A DNA stretch of 64,000 nt from assembly GCF_021532275.1 (NCBI RefSeq), contig NZ_JACBOT010000008.1, positions 62,001 through 126,000 of the forward strand. Direction: 5' to 3'. The notes under the pieces were generated by a model that was not told the origin of the DNA, did no database searches, and saw only the letters and a program-made list of their open reading frames with translations. Both the position numbers and the translations under genes were made by a program. This stretch comes from Brevibacterium sp. UCMA 11754. GTDB taxonomy: Bacteria; Actinomycetota; Actinomycetes; Actinomycetales; Brevibacteriaceae. Of this stretch, positions 17,577 through 26,832 are shown piece by piece (positions within the stretch are counted from its first letter, which is position 1; each line of letters begins with the position of its first letter).

Positions 17577-20063
17577 TCAGCCGAGCTTTTCGATGGGGGC
17601 GTAGCGCAGCAGGAGACGCTTCGTTCCCAGGGAGCCGAAGTCGACGACCGCTACTGTCTTGTCTCCGACGCCGTTGACCTCTGTCACGGTTCCGAGGCCG
17701 AAGGACTCGTGTGAGACCTTCTCGCCCACCGACACGGTGATGACCTCTCGGTTGGGTCGGATCCGATTCGGAAAACCGGCCACAGGAGACGAGGAGTTCG
17801 CGGACCCTGAGCGTGAGCGAGACGAATCGCCCGATCCCCGAGAGGAACCGAATCCGCCGCCGCGCGAGCCGCTGTAGCCATGGCCGCCCCCGCCGTAGCC
17901 GCCGGAAGAGAAGCCGCCGCCGACACTGGATGAGAAGGTACCGGTGTTCTCCCATTCGATGAGGTTCTCGGGAATCTCGGCGAGAAACCGGCTCGGCGGG
18001 TTGTACTGCGGCTGACCCCACATGCTGCGCGTCTCCGCGCGAGTGACGATCAGACGTTGCCGGGCTCGGGTCAGACCCACATAGGCAAGACGACGTTCCT
18101 CTGAGAGCTCATTGGGATTCTCGAAGGAACGGGCATGCGGGAAGCCACCGTCCTCGAGGCCGGTGAGGAAGACGACCGGGAACTCCAGACCCTTCGCTGT
18201 GTGCAGGGTCATGAGCGTAACCTGTCCCAGTTCGGCGTCGGGGATCTGATCCGTGTCGGAGGCCAGTGCCACCTGCTCGAGGAAGGCCTCGATCGACGAA
18301 TTGCCGGCCGCAGCACTCGCTGGACTCTGCACATCCGCATCGTCCTCGGTGCTCCCACCGTCAGCTTGGGCTTCGCCCTCTGTGTCGGCTTCATCAGCGT
18401 CATCACCCGTTTCAGCGAGGGCCTGTGTGGCGACGAAGTCTTCGGCCACGGCCACGAGCTCGGCGAGGTTGTCGACACGCGACTCGTCCTGCGGGTCCGT
18501 GCTCTTCTGCAGTGACTCGAGGTAACCGCTCTGCTCGAGGATCGCCTCGATGACGCGCGACAGCGGGGCCGCCTCGGCGGTGGCTGCCAGATCACGCATG
18601 AGGTCGTAGAACTTCGACACGGAGGTCTTCGCCCGGGCAGACAGATGGACGATCTCATCAAGACGCCCCAGCGCCGTGTAGAAGCTGATGCCCTCACGAT
18701 CGGCGAAGTCCGCGACGATGCCCTCGGTCCGGTCGCCGATGGAACGTTTGGGGACATTGAGGATGCGGCGCAGGTTCACATCATCATCTGGATTGGCGAC
18801 CACGCGCAGATACGCGAGGGCGTCCTTGATCTCCTTGCGCTCGTAGAATCGGGTGCCGCCGACGACCTTGTACGGGATGCCCGAGCGGACCAGGGCATCC
18901 TCAATAGCGCGGGACTGAGCATTGGTGCGGTAGAAGACGGCGAAGTCACCATAGGTGTACTTGTCGTTGTCGATGAGCTCATCGACCCGGTCGACGATGA
19001 AGCGGGCCTCCGACTGCTCGTTCTCCGCGACCCAGCCGACGATGGATTCGCCCGTGCCTTCCGAGGTCCACAGCTTCTTGTCCTTGCGGTCCTGATTGTT
19101 CGAAATCACAGCGTTCGCAGCATCGAGGATGTTCTGCGTGGAGCGATAGTTCTGCTCCAGCAGAATCGTCTCCGCATCGGGGAAGTCCTTCTCGAACTCC
19201 ACGATGTTGCGCACGGTCGCCCCACGAAAGGCGTAGATCGACTGGTCTGCGTCACCGACGACGGTCAGTTCGGCGCCGGTGGCACCACCGGCGCCGTCGC
19301 CGGCCAGAGACTTGATGAGAGCGTATTGGGCCGGGTTCGTGTCCTGGTACTCGTCGACGAGGATGTGCCGGAACCGTCTGCGGTAGAAATCTGCCACTTC
19401 GGGGAAGGCACCGAAGAGATGAACGGTCTCGGCGATGAGGTCATCGAAGTCGAAGGCATTGGCCAGACGCAGGCGAGAGGTGTAGCGCCTGAACACATCG
19501 GCGAGGACTTCATCAGCGGGGTTGTTCGGCCGGGGAGTGAAGTCATCCGGCGTCTGCAGGTCGTTCTTGAGATTGGAGATCCTATGCAGCATCGACCGAG
19601 GCGTGTACTTCTTCGTGTCGATTCCGAGTTCCTTGAGGATCTGGGACACGAGCCGCTGAGCATCCTGGGCATCGTAGATCGTGAAGTTGGTCTTCATGCC
19701 GAGCACCTTGGCCTCACGGCGGAGGATGCGCACACATGAGGAGTGGAAGGTCGAGACCCACATCGCTCGCGAAGCCGGTCCGACGATGGAGCGCACTCGC
19801 TCAGCCATCTCCTTGGCCGCCTTGTTGGTGAATGTGATCGCCAGGACCTCACCGGGGTGTGCCCGACCGGTGGCCAGAGCAAAGGCGATGCGCCTGGTCA
19901 GCACGGTAGTCTTGCCCGAACCGGCGCCCGCCACGATGAGGAGCGGTGACCCCGTATGGGCAACGGCCTCGCGCTGTCGCGGGTTGAGTCCGGTGAGGAG
20001 TTCGGCCGCACGTGAGTCGGCTCCCGGAGTGGCTTCTTCGATGTTTTCAGCTGCAGCAGTCAT
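17577..20063 (-). CDS. pcrA: ATP-dependent DNA helicase PcrA/UvrD
   Basis: 3'-5' SF1A helicase for nucleotide-excision repair, replication restart and removal of RecA filaments. 828 residues. Walker A is AGAGSGKTT (about residues 45-53). Other motifs are Ia ITFTNKAAKEM, II VDEYQDTNPAQY, III VVGDADQSIYAFRGA, IV LEQNYRST, V LMTLHTAKGLEFPVVFLTG and VI LAYVGLTRARQ. An acidic insertion and a Gly/Ser-rich linker precede the C-terminal Tudor-like domain (VGEKVSHESFGLGTVTEVNG), which contacts RNA polymerase in homologues. It is transcribed alone on the minus strand. Confidence 0.96.
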   Translation of the reverse strand: MTAAAENIEEATPGADSRAAELLTGLNPRQREAVAHTGSPLLIVAGAGSGKTTVLTRRIAFALATGRAHPGEVLAITFTNKAAKEMAERVRSIVGPASRAMWVSTFHSSCVRILRREAKVLGMKTNFTIYDAQDAQRLVSQILKELGIDTKKYTPRSMLHRISNLKNDLQTPDDFTPRPNNPADEVLADVFRRYTSRLRLANAFDFDDLIAETVHLFGAFPEVADFYRRRFRHILVDEYQDTNPAQYALIKSLAGDGAGGATGAELTVVGDADQSIYAFRGATVRNIVEFEKDFPDAETILLEQNYRSTQNILDAANAVISNNQDRKDKKLWTSEGTGESIVGWVAENEQSEARFIVDRVDELIDNDKYTYGDFAVFYRTNAQSRAIEDALVRSGIPYKVVGGTRFYERKEIKDALAYLRVVANPDDDVNLRRILNVPKRSIGDRTEGIVADFADREGISFYTALGRLDEIVHLSARAKTSVSKFYDLMRDLAATAEAAPLSRVIEAILEQSGYLESLQKSTDPQDESRVDNLAELVAVAEDFVATQALAETGDDADEADTEGEAQADGGSTEDDADVQSPASAAAGNSSIEAFLEQVALASDTDQIPDAELGQVTLMTLHTAKGLEFPVVFLTGLEDGGFPHARSFENPNELSEERRLAYVGLTRARQRLIVTRAETRSMWGQPQYNPPSRFLAEIPENLIEWENTGTFSSSVGGGFSSGGYGGGGHGYSGSRGGGFGSSRGSGDSSRSRSGSANSSSPVAGFPNRIRPNREVITVSVGEKVSHESFGLGTVTEVNGVGDKTVAVVDFGSLGTKRLLLRYAPIEKLG

Positions 20064-20129
20064 GTCCGGAACAACGATACCGTCAGCGACTGACGCAGAG
20101 AAAAGGGCAGTGAGATAGGCAGAGAAAAA

Positions 20130-20174
20130 GCTCCGCCGGCGGCCCGGGCCAACTGCACGGGTCGCCGGCGGAGC
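20130..20174 (-). terminator. Rho-independent terminator
   Basis: Arms of 17 bases (20130-20146 and 20158-20174) with one G:U pair enclose an 11-base loop. On the minus strand the stem is followed by CTTTTTCTC, so it terminates the membrane-protein gene ending at 20198 before pcrA begins. Confidence 0.85.
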
Positions 20175-20197
20175 CGGATTCGTCTGGGACGAGAACC

Positions 20198-20617
20198 TCA
20201 GGGGACGAAGACGGCCACCAGCACGTTGATGATCGCGCCGGCGAAGACCAGGTGAGCCATCGTCGCCGAGGGATTCTTCACCGCTGTCGCCACGGCGGTG
20301 TCGGCGTCGCCTCCCGTCGGGGCGGCCCCCGCAGCCGGGGCGGAGGCGATGGCCTTCTGCTTCTTATTGCCGATGAATGCGAAGACGGTGACGAGAATCG
20401 CAATGAGGAGCTTGATGCCGAGCTTCATGTGGTTGACTTCGTCGTCGCCCATCTCTGCCAGACCCATCAGCAGAAGCCCGGTGATCAGCTGGAGGTAGGC
20501 GCCGTGCAGCATGCCGGGTGCAACTTTGGGAGAGCGGATGAGGGTGAAATAGCCGCCCACAATGATCGCCATTCCGATCAGATGCAGGGCCACTAGAATC
20601 TCGCGAAGAATTTCCAT
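20198..20617 (-). CDS. Four-span membrane protein, unknown function
   Basis: A 139-residue protein with four predicted membrane spans (ILVALHLIGMAIIVGGYFTL; MLHGAYLQLITGLLLMGLA; IKLLIAILVTVFAFIG; LVFAGAIINVLVAVF) and an Ala/Gly-rich loop before the last span. A His in the first span (ALHLIG) and another in MLHGAY are notable because DUF2269/CopD-like four-span proteins use such residues for haem or metal; this link is inference. The gene is separated from pcrA by a terminator and divergent from tRNA-Gln. Confidence 0.7.
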   Translation of the reverse strand: MEILREILVALHLIGMAIIVGGYFTLIRSPKVAPGMLHGAYLQLITGLLLMGLAEMGDDEVNHMKLGIKLLIAILVTVFAFIGNKKQKAIASAPAAGAAPTGGDADTAVATAVKNPSATMAHLVFAGAIINVLVAVFVP

Positions 20618-20680
20618 ACGGTTGATCGTAGTGGCATGATGGTGTCTCGTGAGCGCGGGCCCTCAACTGGTGCACGCTGT

Positions 20681-20752
20681 TCCGCCCTGGTGTAATGGCA
20701 GCACGCCGGCCTTTGGAGCCGTGTGGTATAGGTTCGAATCCTATGGGCGGAG
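20681..20752 (+). tRNA. tRNA-Gln (anticodon UUG)
   Basis: A 72-base cloverleaf: acceptor TCCGCCC pairs with GGGCGGA, the T arm is ATAGG-TTCGAAT-CCTAT and the variable loop is GTGGT. The anticodon loop is CTTTGGA, giving anticodon TTG at about 20713-20715. The D arm GGTGTAATGGCAGCAC is typical of actinobacterial tRNA-Gln. The outer anticodon-stem pair (27-43) is a C-T mismatch. CCA is not encoded. Confidence 0.9.
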
Positions 20753-20785
20753 CTGGCCCAATCCGACTTGCGAAGGATTCAACAC

Positions 20786-22243
20786 ATGTCGCAGACCAGA
20801 CCCATCGCCGTCATCGTTCTGGCCGCTGGCCAGGGCACCCGTATGAAGTCGACCCTGCCGAAGGTGCTGCACCCGATCGGCGGTCGTTCCCTGCTCCACC
20901 ACTCGATCGCGGCAGCGGCAGGAGCCACTCCCGAACACTTAGTCGTCGTCGTCAGGCACGAACGCGACCAGCTCGTCTCCCATCTGGACTCACTGCCGAT
21001 CAGTTCGACGCAGACTGTGCTCATCGCCGATCAGGATGAGGTTCCCGGCACCGGCCGCGCCACTGAATGTGCGCTGACCCAGTTGCCCGACGATCTCTCC
21101 GGCACCGTGGTCGTGACCTATGGCGACGTGCCCCTGCTGACTGCTGACACGATCAACAGCCTCGTCGAGGTCCACGAGTCCTCGCGCAATGCCGTCACGG
21201 TCCTGTCCGCCGAGGTGGACGATCCCACCGGCTACGGACGCATCGTCCGCGACGCCTCCGGAGCCCTGCTGCGCATCGTCGAGCAGAAGGATGCCAGCGA
21301 TGACCAGCGCAGCATCCGGGAGATCAACTCCGGCATCTACGCCTTCGACGCCTCGGCACTGAGGGACGGTCTCGCCTCACTGACCACGGATAATGCGCAG
21401 GGTGAGAAGTACCTCACCGACGTCATCGGATTCTCTCGCGAGGCAGGTCAGTCCGTCGCCGCCACCGCCACCCAGGATCTGTGGCAGGTCGAGGGCGCCA
21501 ACGACCGCGTGCAGCTGGCCAATCTCGGCAAGGAGCTCAACCGCCGCGTCTGCGAGAAGTGGATGCGTGCCGGCGTGAGCATCATCGACCCCGACACCAC
21601 GTGGATCGACATGGACGTGTCCCTGGCTGAGGACGTTACGATCCTTCCCGGAGTCCAGCTCCTGGGTGCCACCGACATCGGCACCGGTGCCGTCGTCGGC
21701 CCCGACTCAACTCTCAAGGACACCGAGGTGAGTGCCGGGGCACAGGTCGTGCGCACCCATTCGGAGCTGGCCGTCGTGGGAGTCGGCGCCAAGGTCGGAC
21801 CGTTCGCGTACCTGCGACCTGGGACCAGCCTCGGCGAGGATGGAAAGATCGGCACCTTCGTGGAGACGAAGAACGCTGACATCGGACGGGGCGCGAAGGT
21901 GCCGCACCTGTCCTACGTCGGCGACGCCGAGATCGGTGAGGGCTCCAACATCGGTGCGGCATCGGTCTTCGTCAACTACGACGGTGTCAACAAGCACCGC
22001 ACCGTCGTCGGAAAGCACGCACGCATGGGCTCGGACAACATGTATGTCGCCCCTGTCACGGTAGGCGACGGCGCCTACTCCGGCGCGAGCACAACGGTGC
22101 GCAAAGATGTCCCTGCGGGAGCGCTCGCCATAACCGTGGCGCCACAGCGTAACCTGGAGGGCTGGGTCGTCAGCAACCGCCCCGGCACACCTGCAGCGCA
22201 GGCAGCCGAGGCCGCATCTGAAGGGGAACCGGCAAGTGAATGA
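20786..22243 (+). CDS. glmU: Bifunctional UDP-GlcNAc pyrophosphorylase/GlcN-1-P acetyltransferase
   Basis: Makes UDP-N-acetylglucosamine for peptidoglycan. The start is ATG 20786, with GAAGGA at 20772-20777. 485 residues: the N-terminal uridyltransferase has VLAAGQGTRMKS (about 12-23) and VVTYGDVPLL. From about residue 265 a left-handed beta-helix of hexapeptide repeats forms the acetyltransferase, with YLRPG, FVETKN, HLSYVGDAEIG and ASVFVNYDGVNKHRT carrying acetyl-CoA site residues. An acidic Ala-rich tail ends the protein. It overlaps prs by 8 bases, the classic glmU-prs pair. Confidence 0.96.
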   Translation: MSQTRPIAVIVLAAGQGTRMKSTLPKVLHPIGGRSLLHHSIAAAAGATPEHLVVVVRHERDQLVSHLDSLPISSTQTVLIADQDEVPGTGRATECALTQLPDDLSGTVVVTYGDVPLLTADTINSLVEVHESSRNAVTVLSAEVDDPTGYGRIVRDASGALLRIVEQKDASDDQRSIREINSGIYAFDASALRDGLASLTTDNAQGEKYLTDVIGFSREAGQSVAATATQDLWQVEGANDRVQLANLGKELNRRVCEKWMRAGVSIIDPDTTWIDMDVSLAEDVTILPGVQLLGATDIGTGAVVGPDSTLKDTEVSAGAQVVRTHSELAVVGVGAKVGPFAYLRPGTSLGEDGKIGTFVETKNADIGRGAKVPHLSYVGDAEIGEGSNIGAASVFVNYDGVNKHRTVVGKHARMGSDNMYVAPVTVGDGAYSGASTTVRKDVPAGALAITVAPQRNLEGWVVSNRPGTPAAQAAEAASEGEPASE

Positions 22244-23207
22244 AATTACGACGGCGAGCGAAAAGAAGCTCGTCCTGGTCAGCGGGCGCGCGAACAATGA
22301 GCTCGCTGAGCAAGTCGCTGAGAACCTGGGGACGGAACTTCTCCCCACTGACATTTACAACTTTGCCAATGGAGAGATCTACGTCCGGTTCTCCGAATCG
22401 GTCCGCGGCTGTGACGTCTTCGTCCTCCAGTCGCACTGTGCACCGATCAACGAATGGCTGATGGAACAGCTCATCATGGTCGACGCACTCAAACGTGCCT
22501 CGGCCAAGCGGATCACGGTCATCGCACCGTTCTTCCCCTACGCGAGGCAGGACAAGAAGCACCGCGGACGTGAGCCCATCTCGGCTCGCCTCGTGGCCGA
22601 TCTGTACAAGACGGCCGGTGCCGACCGCATCATCACCGTGGACCTGCACACCGCGCAGATCCAGGGCTACTTCGACGGACCGGTCGACCACCTCATCGCG
22701 ATGCCGATCCTCGCCGGCTACGTCAAGGACAAGTACCCGACCGAGCTGGCAGTGGTCTCACCCGACGCCGGCCGCATCAAGGTCGCCGAGAATTGGTCGA
22801 ACTCCCTGGGCGGAGTGCCGCTGGCATTCATCCACAAGACTCGGGACATCACACGACCGAATGAGACCAAGGCCAACCGCGTCGTCGGTGAGGTCGAAGG
22901 CCGAACCTGTGTCCTCGTCGATGACATGATCGATACGGGAGGCACGATCGTCCAAGCGGCCGACGCCTGCATGGCCGCCGGAGCCACCGGAGTCATCGTC
23001 GTCTCGACACACGCGGTCTTCTCCGGACCGGCCGTCGAACGTCTGTCGAACTCCGTGGCGCAGGAGGTCATCGTGACCAACACGCTGCCGCTGACCGAGG
23101 ACAAGATGTTCGACAAACTCACCGTGCTCTCGATCGCGCCGCTGATCGCCCGCGCCGTGCACGAGGTCTTCGAGGACGGATCGGTCACCAGCCTCTTCGA
23201 GGTCTGA
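22236..23207 (+). CDS. prs: Ribose-phosphate pyrophosphokinase
   Basis: Makes PRPP from ribose-5-phosphate and ATP, feeding purine, pyrimidine, His, Trp and NAD synthesis (and thus the purN, purH and pncB products in this window). 323 residues starting at GTG 22236 inside the glmU 3' end. Visible features are the N-terminal GRANNELAEQVAENLG, the flexible loop and ATP site FFPYARQDKKHRGREPI, the metal-binding VDLHTAQIQGYF, and the PRPP loop VLVDDMIDTGGTIVQAA. A strong terminator follows. Confidence 0.96.
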   Translation: MNEITTASEKKLVLVSGRANNELAEQVAENLGTELLPTDIYNFANGEIYVRFSESVRGCDVFVLQSHCAPINEWLMEQLIMVDALKRASAKRITVIAPFFPYARQDKKHRGREPISARLVADLYKTAGADRIITVDLHTAQIQGYFDGPVDHLIAMPILAGYVKDKYPTELAVVSPDAGRIKVAENWSNSLGGVPLAFIHKTRDITRPNETKANRVVGEVEGRTCVLVDDMIDTGGTIVQAADACMAAGATGVIVVSTHAVFSGPAVERLSNSVAQEVIVTNTLPLTEDKMFDKLTVLSIAPLIARAVHEVFEDGSVTSLFEV

Positions 23208-23236
23208 GCCACCTTCTGCGAGAGTTCCATCCGAAC

Positions 23237-23270
23237 CGAACCCCGAGCCGATCTTCCGGCTCGGGGTTCG
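23237..23270 (+). terminator. Rho-independent terminator of glmU-prs
   Basis: Perfect 14-base arms CGAACCCCGAGCCG (23237-23250) and complement (23257-23270), loop ATCTTC, followed by ATCTGTTTC. Confidence 0.88.
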
Positions 23271-23353
23271 ATCTGTTTCATCGGAAGCCCCGCCTGCCGG
23301 GGACTCGACCGACGCTCTACACTGGAGACAACCGAGTGAAGGGAACCGTGACG

Positions 23354-24376
23354 ATGTCGTCCCATGATTACAACCGGTACCGGGTCAGCGTCTCCGGCGG
23401 TGAACTGTCCGTCGGCGTCTGGGAGCCTGTGGCCTATGGGCCAGGCCGTGTTCCCACCATCTGCGTCATCCACGGCATCACCTCGAACCATCTGTTCTTC
23501 GCCGGTCTGGTCGCAGCGCTTCCCGGGGTGCGCATCATCGGGCCCGACCTGCGCGGACGTGCTGACTCCCGTCTGCTGGGCGGACCGTTCGGGATGAGGG
23601 CCCATGCCGAAGACGTCCTCGTCGCCATCGACACCTTCGCCGAGCCTGGGCCGGTCACTCTGGTCGGACATTCGATGGGCGGTTTCGTCGCCATGACCTT
23701 GGCCGGCATGGGGGCAGGTGTCGATTCCGACGCCGAGGTGGCTGATCGTTTCCGTGGCCCCGTCCTCATCGACGGAGGGCTTCCCCTGCCGGTGCCTCAG
23801 GTCGGGGGAGACGAGGACACCGGGGCACTCGATGATCTCAACGACCGTGATCTCGACACCGACGACCTCATCGCCGCGGTGCTCGGGCCAGCGTCCGAAC
23901 GGCTGTCGATGTCATTCGGGTCGGTCGAAGAGTACCTTGCATTCTTCGCCGCACATCCTGCCTTCGTCGACGGCCTCGACACCGTGGCCACGGAGAGCTT
24001 CGTCTACGATCTCGCGGCCAAGGACGATCACAGCTTCCAACCCTCGACGTCGATCGAGGCGATGCAGGCCGACTCGGCGGATATGTACACCGGCGGTGCC
24101 TTCCGGAACGCACTCGCCCAGATCATGAGCAGCCAGCGGCGGCAGGCCGAGGTGACGTTCCTCTTCGCCGAGCGTGACCTCATCGCATCCGAGCCCGGTC
24201 TCTACCCACCGGAACTCGTCGTCTCCTACCAGCAGCGGTGGGAGGATCTGACCGTCGTCGAGGTGCCCGGTACGAACCATTACGACATCCTGCTCACGGA
24301 GACAGGCATCGACGCCTGCACCGAGGCTGTGACCGCCCGACTTGGCGCCACCGACGACGGTGGCATAGAATCGTAG
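23354..24376 (+). CDS. Alpha/beta-fold hydrolase
   Basis: A roughly 340-residue cytoplasmic alpha/beta hydrolase. The oxyanion-side motif is VIHGITSNH, the strand-turn is IIGPDLRGRADS, the nucleophile elbow is LVGHSMGGFVAM (Ser in GHSMGG), the acid is likely in FAERDLIAS and the catalytic His in GTNHYDIL. The set is complete, but the substrate is unknown. The start is ATG 23354 with GAAGGGA at 23338-23344; GTG 23348 or 23336 in the same frame are alternatives. It stands alone between the prs terminator and rplY. Confidence 0.85.
   Translation: MSSHDYNRYRVSVSGGELSVGVWEPVAYGPGRVPTICVIHGITSNHLFFAGLVAALPGVRIIGPDLRGRADSRLLGGPFGMRAHAEDVLVAIDTFAEPGPVTLVGHSMGGFVAMTLAGMGAGVDSDAEVADRFRGPVLIDGGLPLPVPQVGGDEDTGALDDLNDRDLDTDDLIAAVLGPASERLSMSFGSVEEYLAFFAAHPAFVDGLDTVATESFVYDLAAKDDHSFQPSTSIEAMQADSADMYTGGAFRNALAQIMSSQRRQAEVTFLFAERDLIASEPGLYPPELVVSYQQRWEDLTVVEVPGTNHYDILLTETGIDACTEAVTARLGATDDGGIES
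24366..24371 (+). promoter_or_regulatory. Candidate -10 element for rplY
   Basis: TAGAAT at 24366-24371 overlaps the end of the hydrolase gene and would give a leader of about 155 bases before rplY. The leader contains a small hairpin (GGAAAC-ACAG-GTTTCC near 24391). No clear -35 is seen. Confidence 0.35.
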
Positions 24377-24534
24377 GGTTGCCTCGGCGAGGGAAACACA
24401 GGTTTCCGTTATCGACGCGGTCCTGACCCACAGCGCTGACCGGCCCTTCGGAGCCGAATTGAGACAGCGACAGTGCGGTTGAAGGCTGTTTCGCCGTGGT
24501 GCTTGCAAGATAAGTTCACCACGAAGGAGAGAAA

Positions 24535-25170
24535 ATGGCTGACTTCAAACTCATCGCCGAACCCCGCAATGAATTCGGCAAGGGCGCTGCCCGCCGGACC
24601 CGCCGCGCAGGACGCATCCCTGCAGTCGTCTACGGTCACGGCGGAGATCCTGTGCACATCTCGATTGACGGCCACGCCACCATGATGGCCCTCAAGCACG
24701 CCAACGCCCTCTTCGAGATCGAAAGCACCGACGGTGCCAAGAATGTTCTCGCAATCGCTCGCGACGTGCAGACCGACCCGGTCACCCGTCAGATCGAGCA
24801 CCTTGACTTCATCATCGTCAAGCGCGGCGAAAAGGTCGAGGTCGACGTTCCTGTCCACATCATCGGCGAATCCGCTCCAGGCACCATGGTGCAGCAGGAG
24901 GAGTCGACGATCCTCATCAAGGCAGACGCCACCAAGCTGCCTGAGTACATCGAGGTCACCATCGACGGGCGCGCCGCCGGCGAGCACGTTCTGGCCGGAC
25001 AGATCGAGTTGGCTTCGGGCGTCGAGCTCGCTGCCGATCCCGAACTTCTCGTCGTCAACGTCTCGGAAGAGGCCGAGATGGACACCGAGTCGGATGCAGA
25101 CGAGACCGACGAAGAGTCGACCGAGGAGTCGACCGAGGCAGCAGCTGAGGAGAAGTCCGAGGACGAGTGA
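24535..25170 (+). CDS. rplY: 50S ribosomal protein L25 (general stress protein Ctc type)
   Basis: Binds 5S rRNA in the large subunit. 211 residues: the N-terminal L25 domain (about 1-95) with GKGAARRTRRAGRIPAVVYG, then the TL5/Ctc C-terminal beta domain (VDVPVHIIGESAPGTMVQQE), and a highly acidic tail of Glu/Asp/Ser/Thr. A strong site GAAGGAGAG precedes ATG 24535. pth follows after a terminator, the conserved rplY-pth neighbourhood. Confidence 0.95.
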   Translation: MADFKLIAEPRNEFGKGAARRTRRAGRIPAVVYGHGGDPVHISIDGHATMMALKHANALFEIESTDGAKNVLAIARDVQTDPVTRQIEHLDFIIVKRGEKVEVDVPVHIIGESAPGTMVQQEESTILIKADATKLPEYIEVTIDGRAAGEHVLAGQIELASGVELAADPELLVVNVSEEAEMDTESDADETDEESTEESTEAAAEEKSEDE

Positions 25171-25219
25171 CCTTGACTTCTTCCGTCTGCGCCCAGCTTC
25201 TGGGCACAGCCTGAGGCGT

Positions 25220-25258
25220 GAATTCGGTGGGTCGTTGGAGAAACGGCCCACCGAATTC
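25220..25258 (+). terminator. Hairpin terminator after rplY
   Basis: Arms of 17 bases (25220-25236 and 25242-25258) with one G:U pair and loop GGAGA, followed by GTTCTG. Confidence 0.8.
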
Positions 25259-25343
25259 GTTCTGTGAGCGCATATGGTGCAAGAGTTCCTGGCTGATCGG
25301 GTGATCTCGATGAGCAGCGAGAGAGAATGAACGAAGGACGACG

Positions 25344-25943
25344 ATGACGAACGAAGCTTGGCTGGTCTTCGGTTTGGGCAATCCCGGCCCCAAATACGAA
25401 TCGACGAGACACAACATCGGGCAGATGGTCATTGCCGAACTCGCACATCGCATCGGCGTCAATCTGACACGTACCAAACTGCGCTCCAACGTCGGCACAT
25501 CTCGGCTGCCCTCAGGTTCAGTCCCCGGAGTTCCTGGGCCGCGAGTGGTGCTCGCGACATCGACGGGGTATATGAACGAATCCGGTGGGCCGGTCAGGCA
25601 GCTCGCCGATTTCTACTCGATCGACACCGACCGGATCATCGCCGTCCACGACGATGTGGACATCGCCTTCGACACGATCAAGGCCAAAGTCGGTGGGGGA
25701 GAGGGCGGACACAACGGACTCCGGTCGATGACCTCGGCGCTGGGGACGAAGAACTATCCCCGCATCCGCGCCGGCGTCGGCCGACCCATGGGTCGACAGG
25801 ACACCGCAGACTACGTTCTGGGGCCCTTCTCTAAGGACGAACGCGCCACGCTGCCGATCTTCATCTCGGATATCGCAGATGCCGTCGAGACGTACATCGT
25901 CGACGGCCTCGAGAAGGTTCAGCTCAAATACCACTCGAAATGA
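25344..25943 (+). CDS. pth: Peptidyl-tRNA hydrolase
   Basis: Releases tRNA from prematurely dissociated peptidyl-tRNA, an essential cytoplasmic activity. 199 residues, normal length. The N-terminus is FGLGNPGPKYESTRHNIG, with the catalytic His at residue 23. The conserved Asn lies in GYMNESGGPV, the catalytic Asp in VHDDVDIAF, and the substrate-binding loop is GGGEGGHNGLRSM. All key residues are present. Confidence 0.96.
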   Translation: MTNEAWLVFGLGNPGPKYESTRHNIGQMVIAELAHRIGVNLTRTKLRSNVGTSRLPSGSVPGVPGPRVVLATSTGYMNESGGPVRQLADFYSIDTDRIIAVHDDVDIAFDTIKAKVGGGEGGHNGLRSMTSALGTKNYPRIRAGVGRPMGRQDTADYVLGPFSKDERATLPIFISDIADAVETYIVDGLEKVQLKYHSK

Positions 25944-25973
25944 GAATGGCGGCGGTCACCACTGAGGAACAGG

Positions 25974-26726
25974 TCACCGCTCGGCGGCAGGTCGCTTCTC
26001 AGCCGCGGAGCCCGGACGCCTGCGGTGGATGAGCCAGGCGGCGAAGATGCCGCCGGCGAAGCCGAACAGATGGCCCTGCCATGAGATCCCGTTGTCCTGC
26101 GGCAGCAGTCCGAAGATCATGGATGCGCCGTAGGTGATGAAGACGAAGAACCCGATGGCGAAGTAGACGATCTTGCGGAGCACGTCCTCGGTGAACCAGG
26201 TGCGCACCGCCAGGTAGGCGAAGAAGCCGAACACGATGCCGGAGGCACCGACGACGTGCTGGCCCACAGGCAGCGTCGTCAGCCAGGCGCCGAGCCCGGA
26301 GACGACGGCAGTGATGACGGTGACGAGCCAGAAGCGGCGTGCCCCCTCGACGGCGATGCACAGGCCGAGGATGAGGAATGGGAACGTGTTGGCCATGAGG
26401 TGCCCGAATCCCGAGTGCAGGAGGGGTGACGTGACCACTCCGTAGAGGGACAGAGGGGTCCAGGAGGCCAGGCTGAACATGTCGAGATCGACTGGCAAGA
26501 GTGTGTCGACGATCTCAATGGCCCACATGATCGCCAGCAGCACGAGGACAGGGACGAAGCGCGAGAGCCGGTGATCGCGGCTGACGGTGGTCCGCAGACT
26601 GGCGACTTTGGGCTGGCCTGCGGGTGGGCGACCGCCTGACCTGGGCGAATCGGGGGCTGTTGAACCGTTGCCGAAGATGAACTGGGATTCTTCGGGGGTG
26701 AAGCGAGGGGACTGGTTGGAACTCAT
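25974..26726 (-). CDS. Rhomboid family intramembrane serine protease
   Basis: A 250-residue membrane protein with about 55 hydrophilic N-terminal residues and six membrane spans. The catalytic Ser is in VVGASGIVFG (S162) and the His in ISWQGHLFGFAGG (H219); the HLMANTFPF segment supplies the oxyanion-side His and Asn. The dyad is complete, so it should be active. Substrates are unknown. It converges with pth (30-base gap). Confidence 0.92.
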   Translation of the reverse strand: MSSNQSPRFTPEESQFIFGNGSTAPDSPRSGGRPPAGQPKVASLRTTVSRDHRLSRFVPVLVLLAIMWAIEIVDTLLPVDLDMFSLASWTPLSLYGVVTSPLLHSGFGHLMANTFPFLILGLCIAVEGARRFWLVTVITAVVSGLGAWLTTLPVGQHVVGASGIVFGFFAYLAVRTWFTEDVLRKIVYFAIGFFVFITYGASMIFGLLPQDNGISWQGHLFGFAGGIFAAWLIHRRRPGSAAEKRPAAER

Positions 26727-26832
26727 GTCTCAATTGTCGGTGATGAAGCTTGGAGAACCCCGAAGAACCGGGGCCTGCGGGCAATCGTGTCCGATCCGTT
26801 AGTCCCGTTACTGTCTTGAGATCTCCGGTGCC